Assembly (NCBI GenBank): GCA_964593705.1 | Contig: CAZQIV010000039.1 | Coordinates: 1 to 48,511, forward strand | Direction of reading: 5' to 3' | From: SABY01 sp964593705 | Lineage (GTDB): Bacteria; Bacteroidota; Bacteroidia; Bacteroidales; 4484-276 | Length of the DNA stretch: 48,511 nucleotides | Shown here: one piece after another, positions 35,130 to 43,913 of the stretch | How the letters are laid out: every line of letters starts with the position of its first letter | Numbering within the stretch: position 1 is the first letter of the stretch | Notes under the pieces: generated by a model | The model's database searches: none | Told to the model about the DNA's origin: nothing | Seen by the model: the letters and a program-made list of their open reading frames with translations, nothing else | Translations under genes and position numbers: made by a program

Positions 35130-36860
35130 ATGCTTTCGAAATTAAAATTTATCCTACTCCTTGTGTTGCTAATGCCACTGCTAAGCTTTGGGCAGGATAA
35201 GGATTTTCCTAAAAATTACTTCACCTCGCCGGTTGATTTTAAAATGACCTTGTCGGGTACTTTTGGTGAGTTACGGACAAATCATCTCCATTCAGGTATT
35301 GATATAAAAACTTATGGTGCTACAGGAAAACCATTAAAGGCTATTGCAGATGGATTTGTATCGAGGGTTGCTGTTTCGCCGGGAGGTTTTGGCAATGCAA
35401 TTTATGTTGAACACCCGAATGGATACACATCAGTTTATGCACATTGTAAATCTTTCGCCCCCGAAATTGCAGATTGGGTGAAAAAAGAACAATACCGCCT
35501 TGAGGAGTTCCAGGTAAACCTTTTCCCCGAAAAAGATCAGTTTAAGTTTAAGCAAGGCGATATCATAGCATACTCAGGTAATTCCGGAAGCTCCATGGGG
35601 CCACACCTTCATTTTGAAATTAGAAAAACAAACCATCAAACACCTGTTAACCCTCTGCTTTTCGATTTTGAGATAAAAGATTTTGTCCGCCCTACAATTT
35701 CAGGGATGAAAATTTTTCCAGCCAATAAATACAGTTTTATTAATGGGATAAATAAAGTTACAAAACTACCATTGGCAGGTTGGGGATCTGATTACCACTT
35801 AAAGTCAGGTGACACCGTCAATCTATCCGGGTATTTCTATTTTGGGATAAATACCTTCGACAAGCTCAACAATGCAAACAATCGCAACGGAGTTTATTCC
35901 ATCGATTTTCTCATCGACACAAATTTGGTTTATAGCCATAAAATGGATCAGTTCGACTTTTCAGAAAGCAGGTATGTAAACAGCTTGATTGATTACGCAG
36001 GATTTGAAAATGAAAAAGCACGTTACCAGAAAACCTACATTGAGCCCAACAATAAACTGTCAATTTATCAACAAATGGATGGCAACGGAATATTTAGCTT
36101 TATTGATGATGCATACCATACCTTAAAATATGTAGTAAAGGATGCCTGTGAAAATGAATCTATTTTAACATTTGTGGCAAAGTCAGCACCCCCTCAGTTT
36201 AAAAATGTTGTAGCTGAAAAAGAGGGTGAAACCGGGAAAATTATTTTTACATGGTGTGAGGACAACTATTTTGAAACTTCCAATTTCAGGCTTTCTATTC
36301 CTAAGAATGCCCTTTATGACACAATGAAATTTGAATATGCTGTTTATGCTGAAATTGAAAAAGGCTTTTACGCTCCTGTACATAAAGTACACAAACCCGA
36401 AAAGCCATTGCATGGCTGGTGTGAGATTTCGATTAAATCAGATAGCTTTCCTGAAAGGTTAAAAGAAAAGGCCCTGATTGTAGGAATAAGTGAAAATTTG
36501 ATTCCTGCCGGAGGTAAGTGGAGTGGAGACTTCCTGACAACAAAAATTAGGGACTTCGGTGATTATTCAATTACCGTTGATACAATTTCTCCGGTAATTA
36601 AACCATTGAATATTTCGAATGGAAAAAATATTTCAAAGCAAAAATCAATAAAGATTAAAATTGGTGATGATTTGTCAGGTATTGCAAATTATCGTGCCAC
36701 TTTAAACGGAGAATGGTTATTGATGGACTGGGATCCAAAAAATGATTTATTGGTTTATTGGATGGATAACCGGATGAAAGCAGGGGAAAATAATTTTCAT
36801 CTTACAGTTAATGATACTGTGGGAAACGAAGCGAATTATGAGGTGGTTTTGGTGAGATAA
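35130..36860 (+). CDS. M23 family (LytM-like) metallopeptidase
   Basis: A 576-residue exported protein (signal peptide ~1-21, ending SFGQ). The M23 domain is near the N-terminus: HLHSGIDIK (H54, D58), YVEHPNGYTSVYAH (H105) and GPHLHFEI (H159, H161), so the zinc site is complete. Residues ~180-576 form an uncharacterised beta-rich region with Ig-like parts (ISKQKSIKIKIGDDLSGIANYRATLNGEW). It probably cleaves peptidoglycan cross-links. The domain order, peptidase first, is usual for this Bacteroidota subgroup. It is second in an operon with the HAD gene. Confidence 0.92.
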   Translation: MLSKLKFILLLVLLMPLLSFGQDKDFPKNYFTSPVDFKMTLSGTFGELRTNHLHSGIDIKTYGATGKPLKAIADGFVSRVAVSPGGFGNAIYVEHPNGYTSVYAHCKSFAPEIADWVKKEQYRLEEFQVNLFPEKDQFKFKQGDIIAYSGNSGSSMGPHLHFEIRKTNHQTPVNPLLFDFEIKDFVRPTISGMKIFPANKYSFINGINKVTKLPLAGWGSDYHLKSGDTVNLSGYFYFGINTFDKLNNANNRNGVYSIDFLIDTNLVYSHKMDQFDFSESRYVNSLIDYAGFENEKARYQKTYIEPNNKLSIYQQMDGNGIFSFIDDAYHTLKYVVKDACENESILTFVAKSAPPQFKNVVAEKEGETGKIIFTWCEDNYFETSNFRLSIPKNALYDTMKFEYAVYAEIEKGFYAPVHKVHKPEKPLHGWCEISIKSDSFPERLKEKALIVGISENLIPAGGKWSGDFLTTKIRDFGDYSITVDTISPVIKPLNISNGKNISKQKSIKIKIGDDLSGIANYRATLNGEWLLMDWDPKNDLLVYWMDNRMKAGENNFHLTVNDTVGNEANYEVVLVR

Positions 36861-36969
36861 TTTGAACTTTATAAACCCAACAAATATTTTGAAAATGAGG
36901 TACTACTGCGAATTTTGTGGAAAGTAAAATATTAATGATCTAATAGTTGTTGGTGATAAAAATTTATCA

Positions 36970-37215
36970 ACAGATTCCCGCCTTGCCGTTTGTGCAAGCA
37001 ATGGTGTTGGCGAGGCAGGTCTCAGTCCCCGAAGGGTAGGGACCCCGCACGTGCGGGACTGCACTCCTTCGAAATGACACGGCTTTGGTGGATTTGTTGG
37101 GGTGGTTTAGGTGGGCGCTTCGCGCCCACCTAAACCACCCCGTGTAAAGCCTTAGCTTTGTCATTTCGATGCCGCATTTGCGGCAGAGACCCGCTTCGCC
37201 AGCGAGGCGAGAATC
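36970..37215 (-). repeat. R3 composite hairpin element (copy 2, inverted)
   Basis: Same parts as 24531-24735 in reverse: AGCAATGGTGTTGGCGAGGC, CCCCGCACGTGCGGGG-like palindrome, TCCTTCGAAATGACA, and a perfect 18-bp stem GGTGGTTTAGGTGGGCGC / GCGCCCACCTAAACCACC with a TTC loop (37098-37136). A second set of CATTTCGATGCCGCA and GAGACCCGCTTCGCC ends follows. The central stem differs in sequence from copy 1 but is also fully paired. Confidence 0.75.
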
Positions 37216-37545
37216 TGTTTACAGTGATAGCCATTATTTACATCCACAAAAATAGTAGTAGAACTAAAAATGATAACTATTTTTCAATTCAAAGCGATTT
37301 GATTTTCTTACGATCTTACGCAATATTCTATTTTGGCAAAATAGTTGATTGGACACAAAAACTATTTTGAAAAACCGGAAAACGTTTAACTTTTAATCAT
37401 TTTTTTGGTGTATTTGATACAAGGCATGACTTGTCTCTACGGAAAAATATCCGATAACTTTTCAACTTTTAAACTCTCAACTTTAAACTTCTCAACTTTT
37501 TCAACTATTCAACTTTTTCAACTATTCAACTTTTCAACTCTTAAT

Positions 37546-37608
37546 GCCGGGCTTTGCCCGAGCACCCTCGAAAAATTACGAAAATTAAAAATTTTCTATT
37601 TTTCGGGG
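37546..37608 (+). repeat. Dispersed hairpin repeat, family R1 (short subtype)
   Basis: GCCGGGCTTTGCCCG hairpin, CGAAAAATTACGAAAATT arm and TTTTCTATTTTTCGGG arm, lacking the inner TCCGAAGGA hairpin. It is flanked by AACTCTTAA-type tandem sequence on both sides. Confidence 0.85.
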
Positions 37609-37751
37609 CTTTTAACTCTTAACTTTTAACCAATAACAAATTAACTATTAACCAATAATCCCGCAAATGCGGGGATTTCCCCGAAGGGTCGGGGCAGGCA
37701 GCTACGCTCAACAATTAACTAATAACATTTAACCAATAACATTTACGCTTC

Positions 37752-38591
37752 ATGGCAAAATACGGAAAATGGATTGGCGGGGGACTCGGCTGGGTTCTTG
37801 GCGGCCCCATCGGGGGAATCATAGGATTTATGTTTGGCTCCATGTTCGATGGGATAAATTCAGGAAATTATGCCTGGAATCAGCCCATTGGCGACAGGAA
37901 AAGTAGTGGCGGTAACTTTGGCGATTACGACAGATACACTGATTCCGGCACCTATGGAGATAGTTCCTACGCCGGACAAAGCAGCTACGATCAAGCGCAA
38001 ACCACAACACAAACCGGAGATTTTACAGTAAGCCTTATGATTTTGGCCGCGGCGGTTATGAAAGCCGATGGCAAAGTAGTAAAGTCGGAATTGGATTATG
38101 TAAAACAGTTTCTTCGCGGACAATTTAGCGAGCAGGTAACCCAGCAAAGCCTATTGATGTTGCGTGAAGTATTGAAAAAAGAATTCAGCCTGAACGATGT
38201 AACTAAGCAAATCGGCCATTTCATGGATAAGGCTTCCAAGCTGCAATTACTTCACTTTTTGTTCGGAATTTCAATGGCCGACGGACATGTTCACCCTAAA
38301 GAAGTGGATGTCATCGAAACCATTTCAAGATTTTTGGGAATAAGGATGGCAGAGTACAATTCGATCAAAGCCATGTTTATCAAGAATAATTTTAATAATT
38401 ATCAAATTCTTGAAATTACGCCTGATGCTTCAAATGATGAAATAAAAAAAGCCTATCGCAAAATGGCTGTAAAATATCACCCCGACAAAGTAAGCCACCT
38501 CGGCCCCGAGATTCAGGAATCGGCCAAACAAAAATTCCAGACCATGAAAGCTGCTTATGATGCAATTAAAAAGGAAAGAGGGATGAAGTAG
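37752..38591 (+). CDS. TerB / DnaJ domain protein (DjlA-like)
   Basis: A 279-residue protein. N-terminus Gly-rich with a hydrophobic segment (WIGGGLGWVLGGPIGGIIGFMFG, ~7-30), then a Ser/Tyr/Gly-rich linker (~35-90), a TerB-like helical domain (~92-195: DFTVSLMILAAAVMKADGKVVKSELDYV) and a C-terminal J-domain (~214-279) with the HPD motif (YHPDK, H243). This is the order of DjlA-type membrane-anchored co-chaperones that stimulate DnaK. No DnaK gene is near. Confidence 0.9.
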   Translation: MAKYGKWIGGGLGWVLGGPIGGIIGFMFGSMFDGINSGNYAWNQPIGDRKSSGGNFGDYDRYTDSGTYGDSSYAGQSSYDQAQTTTQTGDFTVSLMILAAAVMKADGKVVKSELDYVKQFLRGQFSEQVTQQSLLMLREVLKKEFSLNDVTKQIGHFMDKASKLQLLHFLFGISMADGHVHPKEVDVIETISRFLGIRMAEYNSIKAMFIKNNFNNYQILEITPDASNDEIKKAYRKMAVKYHPDKVSHLGPEIQESAKQKFQTMKAAYDAIKKERGMK

Positions 38592-38593
38592 GG

Positions 38594-38659
38594 GTTATTG
38601 AGTTATTGGGTTATTGGGTTATTGGGTTATTGGGTTATTGGGTTATTGGGTTATTGGGT
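38594..38659. repeat. Octamer tandem repeat (GTTATTGG)n
   Basis: About eight head-to-tail copies of GTTATTGG that run straight into an inverted R1 hairpin. Confidence 0.9.
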
Positions 38660-38750
38660 CCCGAAAAGTAGAAAATTTTCTCCAAAGGAGTCCTTCGGAC
38701 AATTTATATTACTTTTCGAGCCCGCCTTGCCAGTCTTGCCGGCCAGACAG
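38660..38750 (-). repeat. Dispersed hairpin repeat, family R1 (inverted)
   Basis: Starts CCCGAAAAGTAGAAAATTTT, carries the inner TCCAAAGGAGTCCTTCGGA hairpin, and ends in a diverged CGAGCCCGCCTTGCC segment. Confidence 0.8.
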
Positions 38751-39012
38751 GCATCATACTTCGGACATCTCTTTGATTTACGAAGTCAGATTTACGAAGT
38801 CATATTTTTGATGTGGGGGAAGATCATGTACAAAAACAAGTCACCCGGTGAATACCGCATAGGCAATTCTTTTAAAGTGCCGGGAAGTAGAATTTCTTCA
38901 TGAGTTTATTCATCAGGTGACTGAATATTTTTTGATTAACAATTAACCCGCCTTGCCGTCTGCAGTTGGCTTGCGCAAAGGCGAGGCAGGCAATTAACGA
39001 ATAACGATTAAT

Positions 39013-39117
39013 GCCGGGCTTTGCCCGAGCATCCCTGCCTCGCCAACGCACAAGCCATATAGTGCGGCAAGGCGGGCTCGAAAAGTTACGAAAATCAAAG
39101 ATTTTCTACTTTTCGGG
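39013..39117 (+). repeat. Dispersed hairpin repeat, family R1 (long subtype)
   Basis: GCCGGGCTTTGCCCG hairpin, inserted CCTGCCTCGCC ... GGCAAGGCGGG arms, then the CGAAAAGTTACGAAAATC and ATTTTCTACTTTTCGGG arms. Flanked by AATTAACGAATAAC-type simple repeats on both sides. Confidence 0.85.
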
Positions 39118-39171
39118 ACAATTAACGAATAACCATTAACCATTCAACAATTAACTATTAACCCTTTCCCC

Positions 39172-42114
39172 CTACCCATTTCTCGGGTCTTCCTGCACAG
39201 GAAGCTTGGCCATTTTTTGTACCACGAGGCTGGGAAAGCCAAACTCCTCCTCCACCCTGCCAAGGATAAGGTAAATGCCATGGCCTTTAAAGTTGTAGTA
39301 CTTCAGGGAATTGGGGAAGTGCGTGGTATCGAAAAATTCGCCTTCATTATCAATAAAAGTACCGAAGTGCATGATTTCACCACGAACGGTTTTCACAAAC
39401 TTGCGGGTAACCACCTCGCCGAGCATCCTTACGATTTTTCCCACGCTGGCCTTCATATCGCGTGCTTTGATTTCTCCCCGGAACTGTGTTTTCAGCAGGT
39501 CGAAGTAAGTGAGCGTAACCGGAAACCCGATAAGCTCGATCTCATCATAAGCATCCTCCAGGTCGCTGTGGGCAAGCTGCGGCAATTCAAAATGTTTGCT
39601 TCGTACCTTGAACAGTGAACTTTGAATCACTTCTTTTTTGCTTTTCCCGAAAAAAAGGTGAGCATTCCACAACAGGCGGCTTTTTGAAATGCCTGTAAAT
39701 TGGAGGGCACCCACGCGTATCAACAGGATCAACTGCTCCAGGCCGGGATGGGCACGCTCCACAAAATCTTCGAGGTCGGCATAAACGCCACTGATGCGGC
39801 GCTCCTCCACGATGCGCAAGGCGAGTTTATGTTCGAGGTTTTGGATGTGGATGAATCCTACAAAAATCTCTTCGCCATAAATATTGGTTTTATGGTCGCT
39901 GCGATTTACACAGGGCAATTCTATTTTCGCCCCACAGCGGCGGGCTTCGTTAAAATAAACCCAGGCTTTGTAATACCCCCCAAAATTGTTAATTACCGCC
40001 GTCATAAATTCGAGCGGATAATGTGCCTTGAGATAGAGACTCTGGAAGCTTTCCACCGCGTAGGATGCAGAGTGTGCTTTTGAAAAAGCATATCCGGCAA
40101 ACGATTCCACCTGCCGCCACACTTCTTTGGTGGTTGCTTCCGGACGCCCTAATTGCTTTGCTTTTTCGTGAAACCTTTCCACAATTCGTTGGAATTCCTT
40201 TTGGCCACGTACCTTTCCACTCATGGCGCGGCGCAGCACATCCGACTCCGCAAGGTCGAGGCCGGCATAGTGGTGGCAAACCTTGAGCACATCCTCCTGA
40301 TACACCATTACACCGTAGGTTTCGCGGAGTTGTTGCTCCATCACCGGGTGGAAATATTCAAAATCGTGGGGATTGTGAAAACGATGGATATATTCGCGCA
40401 TCATGCCCGAGCGTGCCACCCCGGGCCTGATGATGGAACTCGCCGCCACCAGCGTGAGGTAATTGTCGCAGCGCAGCTTGGTGAGCAGCCCACGCATGGC
40501 AGGGCTTTCGATGTAAAAGCACCCTATGGTCTCTGCATTTTTGAGCTGGGTTTTTACCTTCACATCTTTTTTGAACTTCTTCACATTGTGTACATCTACC
40601 TCCTCGCCACGGTTGCGCAGGATAATGTCAGCACACTCCTTGATGTGGCCTATGCCGCGCTGGCTGAGGATGTCCATTTTTTCGAAACCGATATCCTCGG
40701 CCACGTACATGTCCCATTGTGTGGTGGGGAAACCTTTGGGAGGCATGTCGAGAGCCGTGTAGCAGGTTATGGGTTCTTCGGAGATGAGCATTCCGCCGGC
40801 ATGGATGCTACGCAAGTTGGGGAAGTTGATCATCATGGCGGCGATCTTTAAAATCCGGGCAGTCACCGTGTCGCGGTTTTGCCGCCGTTCGGGAAATTTC
40901 ACCAGCTCATCAATTTCGGCTTTGGGCAGGCCATACACCTTGGCAAGTTCGCGGATGGGCGAGCGATCTTTGAAGGTGCTGATCGTTCCCATTAGCGCAG
41001 TGTGCAAACGTCCGTAGCGCTTAAACACGTAATCGATCACCTCATCGCGCTCTTTCCAGGAATAGTCGATATCGAAGTCGGGCGGGCTGGTGCGTTTTGG
41101 GTTGAGGAAGCGCTCGAAATACAAATCCAGTTCGATGGGGTCAACATCCGTAATTTTAAGGCAGTAGGCCACCACGCTGTTGGCACCACTCCCCCGCCCC
41201 ACGTGGTAAAATCCACGGCTCATCGAGTACCTCACGATATCCCAGGCCATCAAAAAGTAAGATGAAAAACCCAGCGTGTCGATGATTTCCAGCTCATGGC
41301 TGATGCGCTGCTTCGCGATTTTGTTGCCGGTGCCATAGCGGTAAACCATTCCATCCAGCGCAAGCTTTTCAAGCAAAATCTTGTCATCGTAGCGGCTGCC
41401 GGTAAACCGTTGTTTATTTTTTATGGATTTGTAATCGAAGTCGATGGAGCAATCGGCAAGGAGCTTTTCGGTGTTCCTGATAATTTCGGGATAAGTTTCA
41501 AAATCCTTTTTTAACTGATCGTTGGTTCTGAAAACCTCATCTTTGCCGGCAAGGTCAGCATCAGTCAACATTGTAAATAATGTATTCTTATTGATTGCCC
41601 TCAAATTGCGGTGCAGTAAATAGCCATCACCATTTCTGAAAGTTACCGGATTTAATATCACAAGTTTGGAACGATCAATAGCATAAGATGAACTCAAAAT
41701 TCTGCGCACCTCCGAAGGTTTTACCCCGATAAATTCATTGTCTTTCAGTTTCCTTTTCGGGATATTAATAAATGGCCAAATCACATACACCTGCTGAAAA
41801 TCGAAAGGTTCATCGGGAAGGTCAAGTTTGTTGAGGCTGTGGTGCGAATAAAATTCATTTAATTCCCTAAAACCCGCGTTGTTTTTGACAATACCGATGT
41901 AGAGCAATTTTTCTTCGTGCCGGAATTCCATTCCGCCAACAGGCTTAATGCCGACACCTTTACATGCTTTCACAAAGTCGATAGTGCCCGTAGAATTGTT
42001 GATGTCGGTGAGTGCCATGGCTTCCACACCAAAACCCCTAGCCTCCGCTACCAATTCTTCGATTGAAAGTGTGCCGTATCGTAAACTATAATATGAGTGT
42101 GCGTTCAGTATCAA
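39172..42114 (-). CDS. DNA polymerase III alpha-type polymerase, short DnaE (DnaE2/ImuC-like)
   Basis: A 980-residue C-family polymerase, shorter than the ~1160 residues of replicative DnaE and lacking the C-terminal clamp/tau regions. The catalytic carboxylates sit in PPDFDIDYSW (~343-352); GRGSGANSVVAYCL and the FSKAHSASYAVESFQSLYLKAHYPLEF thumb region are present. The PHP domain begins MILNAHSYYSLRYG. Compared with the usual HLHVHS pattern, the first histidines are replaced (I, N), so PHP-based proofreading is probably lost. Length and this loss suggest an error-prone, damage-induced polymerase, though no imuA/imuB is adjacent. It could also be a lineage-specific DnaE paralogue. Confidence 0.88.
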   Translation of the reverse strand: MILNAHSYYSLRYGTLSIEELVAEARGFGVEAMALTDINNSTGTIDFVKACKGVGIKPVGGMEFRHEEKLLYIGIVKNNAGFRELNEFYSHHSLNKLDLPDEPFDFQQVYVIWPFINIPKRKLKDNEFIGVKPSEVRRILSSSYAIDRSKLVILNPVTFRNGDGYLLHRNLRAINKNTLFTMLTDADLAGKDEVFRTNDQLKKDFETYPEIIRNTEKLLADCSIDFDYKSIKNKQRFTGSRYDDKILLEKLALDGMVYRYGTGNKIAKQRISHELEIIDTLGFSSYFLMAWDIVRYSMSRGFYHVGRGSGANSVVAYCLKITDVDPIELDLYFERFLNPKRTSPPDFDIDYSWKERDEVIDYVFKRYGRLHTALMGTISTFKDRSPIRELAKVYGLPKAEIDELVKFPERRQNRDTVTARILKIAAMMINFPNLRSIHAGGMLISEEPITCYTALDMPPKGFPTTQWDMYVAEDIGFEKMDILSQRGIGHIKECADIILRNRGEEVDVHNVKKFKKDVKVKTQLKNAETIGCFYIESPAMRGLLTKLRCDNYLTLVAASSIIRPGVARSGMMREYIHRFHNPHDFEYFHPVMEQQLRETYGVMVYQEDVLKVCHHYAGLDLAESDVLRRAMSGKVRGQKEFQRIVERFHEKAKQLGRPEATTKEVWRQVESFAGYAFSKAHSASYAVESFQSLYLKAHYPLEFMTAVINNFGGYYKAWVYFNEARRCGAKIELPCVNRSDHKTNIYGEEIFVGFIHIQNLEHKLALRIVEERRISGVYADLEDFVERAHPGLEQLILLIRVGALQFTGISKSRLLWNAHLFFGKSKKEVIQSSLFKVRSKHFELPQLAHSDLEDAYDEIELIGFPVTLTYFDLLKTQFRGEIKARDMKASVGKIVRMLGEVVTRKFVKTVRGEIMHFGTFIDNEGEFFDTTHFPNSLKYYNFKGHGIYLILGRVEEEFGFPSLVVQKMAKLPVQEDPRNG

Positions 42115-42195
42115 AGTGTAAACTTAATTATGATTATTATTTAATCAATTTTAAGTTTACAATATAGTCTTTTTATTTACCAAACAATTACAAAA

Positions 42196-42226
42196 GTCAG
42201 GGTTTCACTTGGAGTGAAGCCCTGAC
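42196..42226. terminator. Hairpin between dnaE-like and RT genes
   Basis: GTCAGGGTTTCACT / AGTGAAGCCCTGAC pair around TGG with one G-U-type mismatch. It lies downstream of the RT end (minus strand) and upstream of the dnaE-like start, so it may stop RT transcription. No long T-run follows. Confidence 0.55.
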
Positions 42227-42237
42227 TAAACTGAGTA

Positions 42238-42316
42238 GTCACCCCGTGAATTACCTCCGGCAGCTGGACGAGCCCTCGAAATATGCTTTGTGTCTAAACA
42301 GAATTCACGGGGTGAC
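42238..42316. repeat. CACCCCGT/ACGGGGTG hairpin element H1
   Basis: Perfect 15-nt arms GTCACCCCGTGAATT / AATTCACGGGGTGAC 49 nt apart. The right arm supplies the last codons and stop (VTP, TGA) of the RT C-terminal fragment. It is related by its arms to H2, H3 and H4 in this cassette. Confidence 0.85.
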
Positions 42317-42616
42317 TTTTCGTTCAAAGGGTTTAGATTTCAGCAACTTTCTTTTTGAAACCATCTTTGTGTAAGCTTTGGCATAAAAATAATTTTCCCA
42401 CCAGCCCGATAGATTTTTGTTTATCATTCGCTTGCGCAACTTATAAGTTTTGTAATGCTTCAAAATCCCCAAATACGAATTCATAACACTTAAAAATTTG
42501 GCTTGTTCATCCTTTGATGGCCTGTGATCTCTGGCAATAATATTTTGTTTTTGGATGGCTCTGTAAAAATTCCCCTTGGTTCGGTTTGCGATATTCACCC
42601 CGTTGGATAGGTACAT
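42305..42616 (-). pseudogene. C-terminal fragment of the DGR reverse transcriptase
   Basis: This frame encodes the end of the RT: after VNIANRTKGNFYRAI it continues with KFLSVMNSYLGILKHYKTYKLRKRM split as usual, and WWENYFYAKAYTKM, the thumb/C-terminal pattern of DGR RTs that normally follows the KPHR.Y motif. It is separated from the main RT frame by hairpin insert H2 and is in a different reading frame, so it is a displaced 3' part rather than an independent gene. Codons MYLSNG at its start are encoded by the insert itself. Confidence 0.8.
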
Positions 42617-42660
42617 TTAAAGCTGTTGAACATTATAAACCATGGTTATCCCACGGGGTA
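42596..42660. repeat. Hairpin element H2 inserted in the RT gene
   Basis: A 65-nt unit with arms CACCCCGTTGGATA and TATCCCACGGGGTA. On the minus strand it follows codons for HRIY and introduces PVG and a TAA stop. The expected continuation IANRTKG resumes after it in another frame. The junction codons TAC (42660-42658) and ATC (42592-42590) are 65 nt apart, which is not a multiple of three. Confidence 0.8.
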
Positions 42661-43602
42661 AATTCGGTGCGGTTTGATGACAACGCCGAGGAATTTTACC
42701 CCTTTGGAGAAATGTTGCATGTAAATTTTTTTGGGATGCAGCTCAAGCTGCAATTCATTTTTAAGGTAATCCCTGATTTTTGGAATGAGCGATTTGAGGT
42801 AATCTTTATTTTGATGAACAATCACAAAGTCGTCCACATACCTCCCGTAATATTTTATCCCAAGTTCGTTTTTAACAAAATGGTCAAAATCATTCAGGTA
42901 AACATTTGAAAATAATTGGGATGTAAGGTTGCCGATGGGCAGGCCACAATTTTTTGCGCTCTGAAACAAACTTTTAGAATTTGGCAGCCCTTCCCAATCA
43001 GATTTTTTCCCTTTAATCCGGCAATCAGTAAGCGGATCATTAAAAATTGTTTTTATGATAAGTTCCAGCTCCAATTGTAAATTAAAATCAAGCGCATGCT
43101 TTTGACGGAATAAAACAGATTTTACTTTTTGATAAAGAATATGTTTGTTGATGGCCATAAAATAGCCTTGAATATCAAGTTTAAGGATATAGGCATCGTG
43201 GGCATAATTTTGAGAACAGGAGCGAATAAAATTATCAATTCGTTGAATACCATAGTGAGTACCTTTTTGTTTGCGGCAGCTGTAGCTGTCGTGGATAAAA
43301 TATTTTTCGAATACCGGTGAAATATGATTAAAGATAAAATGGTGAATAATCCGGTCGCGAAAATCGGCAGCAAATATTTCGCGTTTTACAGGTTTATTTA
43401 CAATAAAGCAGATGCTTTTTTGAGGTTGGTAATTTCCCGAAATAATCTCATCACACAATTGCAGGAGCTTGCTTTCGTAATTTATTTCAAATTTCAATGC
43501 GTTAATCGTGTTGCGTTTGTTGCAGCGGGCATCGTAGTATGCCTGAAACAAATCGCTTAGGATTTGGTTGCGGTTGTATTTTGGAAAGAGTGATAATTGC
43601 AT
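42646..43602 (-). CDS. Diversity-generating retroelement reverse transcriptase (truncated by insert)
   Basis: A 318-residue RT core. Motifs: VKREIFAADFRDRIIHH (~73-88), LKLDIQGYFMAIN with catalytic D143, the DGR-specific motif 4 GLPIGNLTSQLF (IGxxxSQ, 223-229, where group II intron RTs have QGxxxSP), YGRYVDDFVIV (YVDD, 255-258) and KGVKFLGVVIKPHR (~300-313). DGR RTs copy the TR RNA into adenine-mutagenised cDNA that replaces the VR of a target gene. Normal length is ~330-400. Here the frame ends early at a TAA inside hairpin H2, cutting off the C-terminal ~90 residues found at 42305-42616. Avd, TR and target lie upstream on the same strand. Activity is doubtful unless the insert is bypassed. 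Confidence 0.93.
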   Translation of the reverse strand: MQLSLFPKYNRNQILSDLFQAYYDARCNKRNTINALKFEINYESKLLQLCDEIISGNYQPQKSICFIVNKPVKREIFAADFRDRIIHHFIFNHISPVFEKYFIHDSYSCRKQKGTHYGIQRIDNFIRSCSQNYAHDAYILKLDIQGYFMAINKHILYQKVKSVLFRQKHALDFNLQLELELIIKTIFNDPLTDCRIKGKKSDWEGLPNSKSLFQSAKNCGLPIGNLTSQLFSNVYLNDFDHFVKNELGIKYYGRYVDDFVIVHQNKDYLKSLIPKIRDYLKNELQLELHPKKIYMQHFSKGVKFLGVVIKPHRIYPVG

Positions 43603-43605
43603 AAT

Positions 43606-43781
43606 GTTTATCCGCTACGCGGAATTTGTTTCTTTTTGCACGATTAGCTTTTACAATACTTAAACCGCTACGCGGTATTCGTGATTATTCCGATACTCAT
43701 TTTTACAGTACTTAAACCGCTACGCGGTAAGCCTTTTGCAATTTGTATCTAATTACTTTCTACTTAAACCGACTCGCGGTA
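43606..43781. repeat. Regularly spaced short palindromic repeat array
   Basis: Unit ACTTAAACCGCTACGCGGTA at 43658-43677 and 43710-43729, ACTTAAACCGACTCGCGGTA at 43762-43781, and a degenerate copy around TCCGCTACGCGGA at 43606-43625. Units are 52 nt apart with three unrelated 32-nt spacers. Each unit forms a 4-5 bp stem, mostly with a TAC triloop. The terminal copy has changed both sides of its outer pair (T/A for A/T). It resembles a small CRISPR-like array, but the repeat is only 20 nt and no cas genes are present. Confidence 0.75.
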
Positions 43782-43913
43782 ATTGCCCCGGCATCTTTAC
43801 CCAATTCCGTTTGTTTCTTTTCGCCGTAGAGCCTGCCCCGCCCTATCTTGTGGGGCGATACAGTATTGTAAACATCCCATCTGATTATCGCGCATACCTC
43901 GTAGAGGTTTAAC

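Larger units (their letters stand above)
36861..37751. other. Repeat-rich intergenic region
   Basis: No gene in 891 bp. Contains the R3 element (36970-37215), a single ACAAGGCATGACTTGTCTC piece related to the 11.1-kb tandem repeat, simple-sequence tracts of AACTTTTCAACTATTC type (37441-37545), an R1 hairpin (37546-37608) and the hairpin CCCGCAAATGCGGG near 37660. Confidence 0.8.
38592..39171. other. Repeat-rich intergenic region
   Basis: No gene. It holds an 8-nt tandem repeat (GTTATTGG)n at 38594-38659, R1 copies at 38660-38750 (inverted) and 39013-39117, and GC-rich CCTTGCC/GGCGAGG pieces. Confidence 0.8.

Noticed and set aside
40153..40851. 232-codon plus-strand frame
   Set aside because: Antisense to the conserved DnaE-type gene, with no recognisable protein pattern; a shadow frame. 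The other frames opposite the kinase, dnaE-like and amidohydrolase genes were rejected for the same reason.
43606..43781. A true CRISPR array
   Set aside because: The repeat is 20 nt, only four units, no leader or cas genes; kept only as a CRISPR-like repeat feature.
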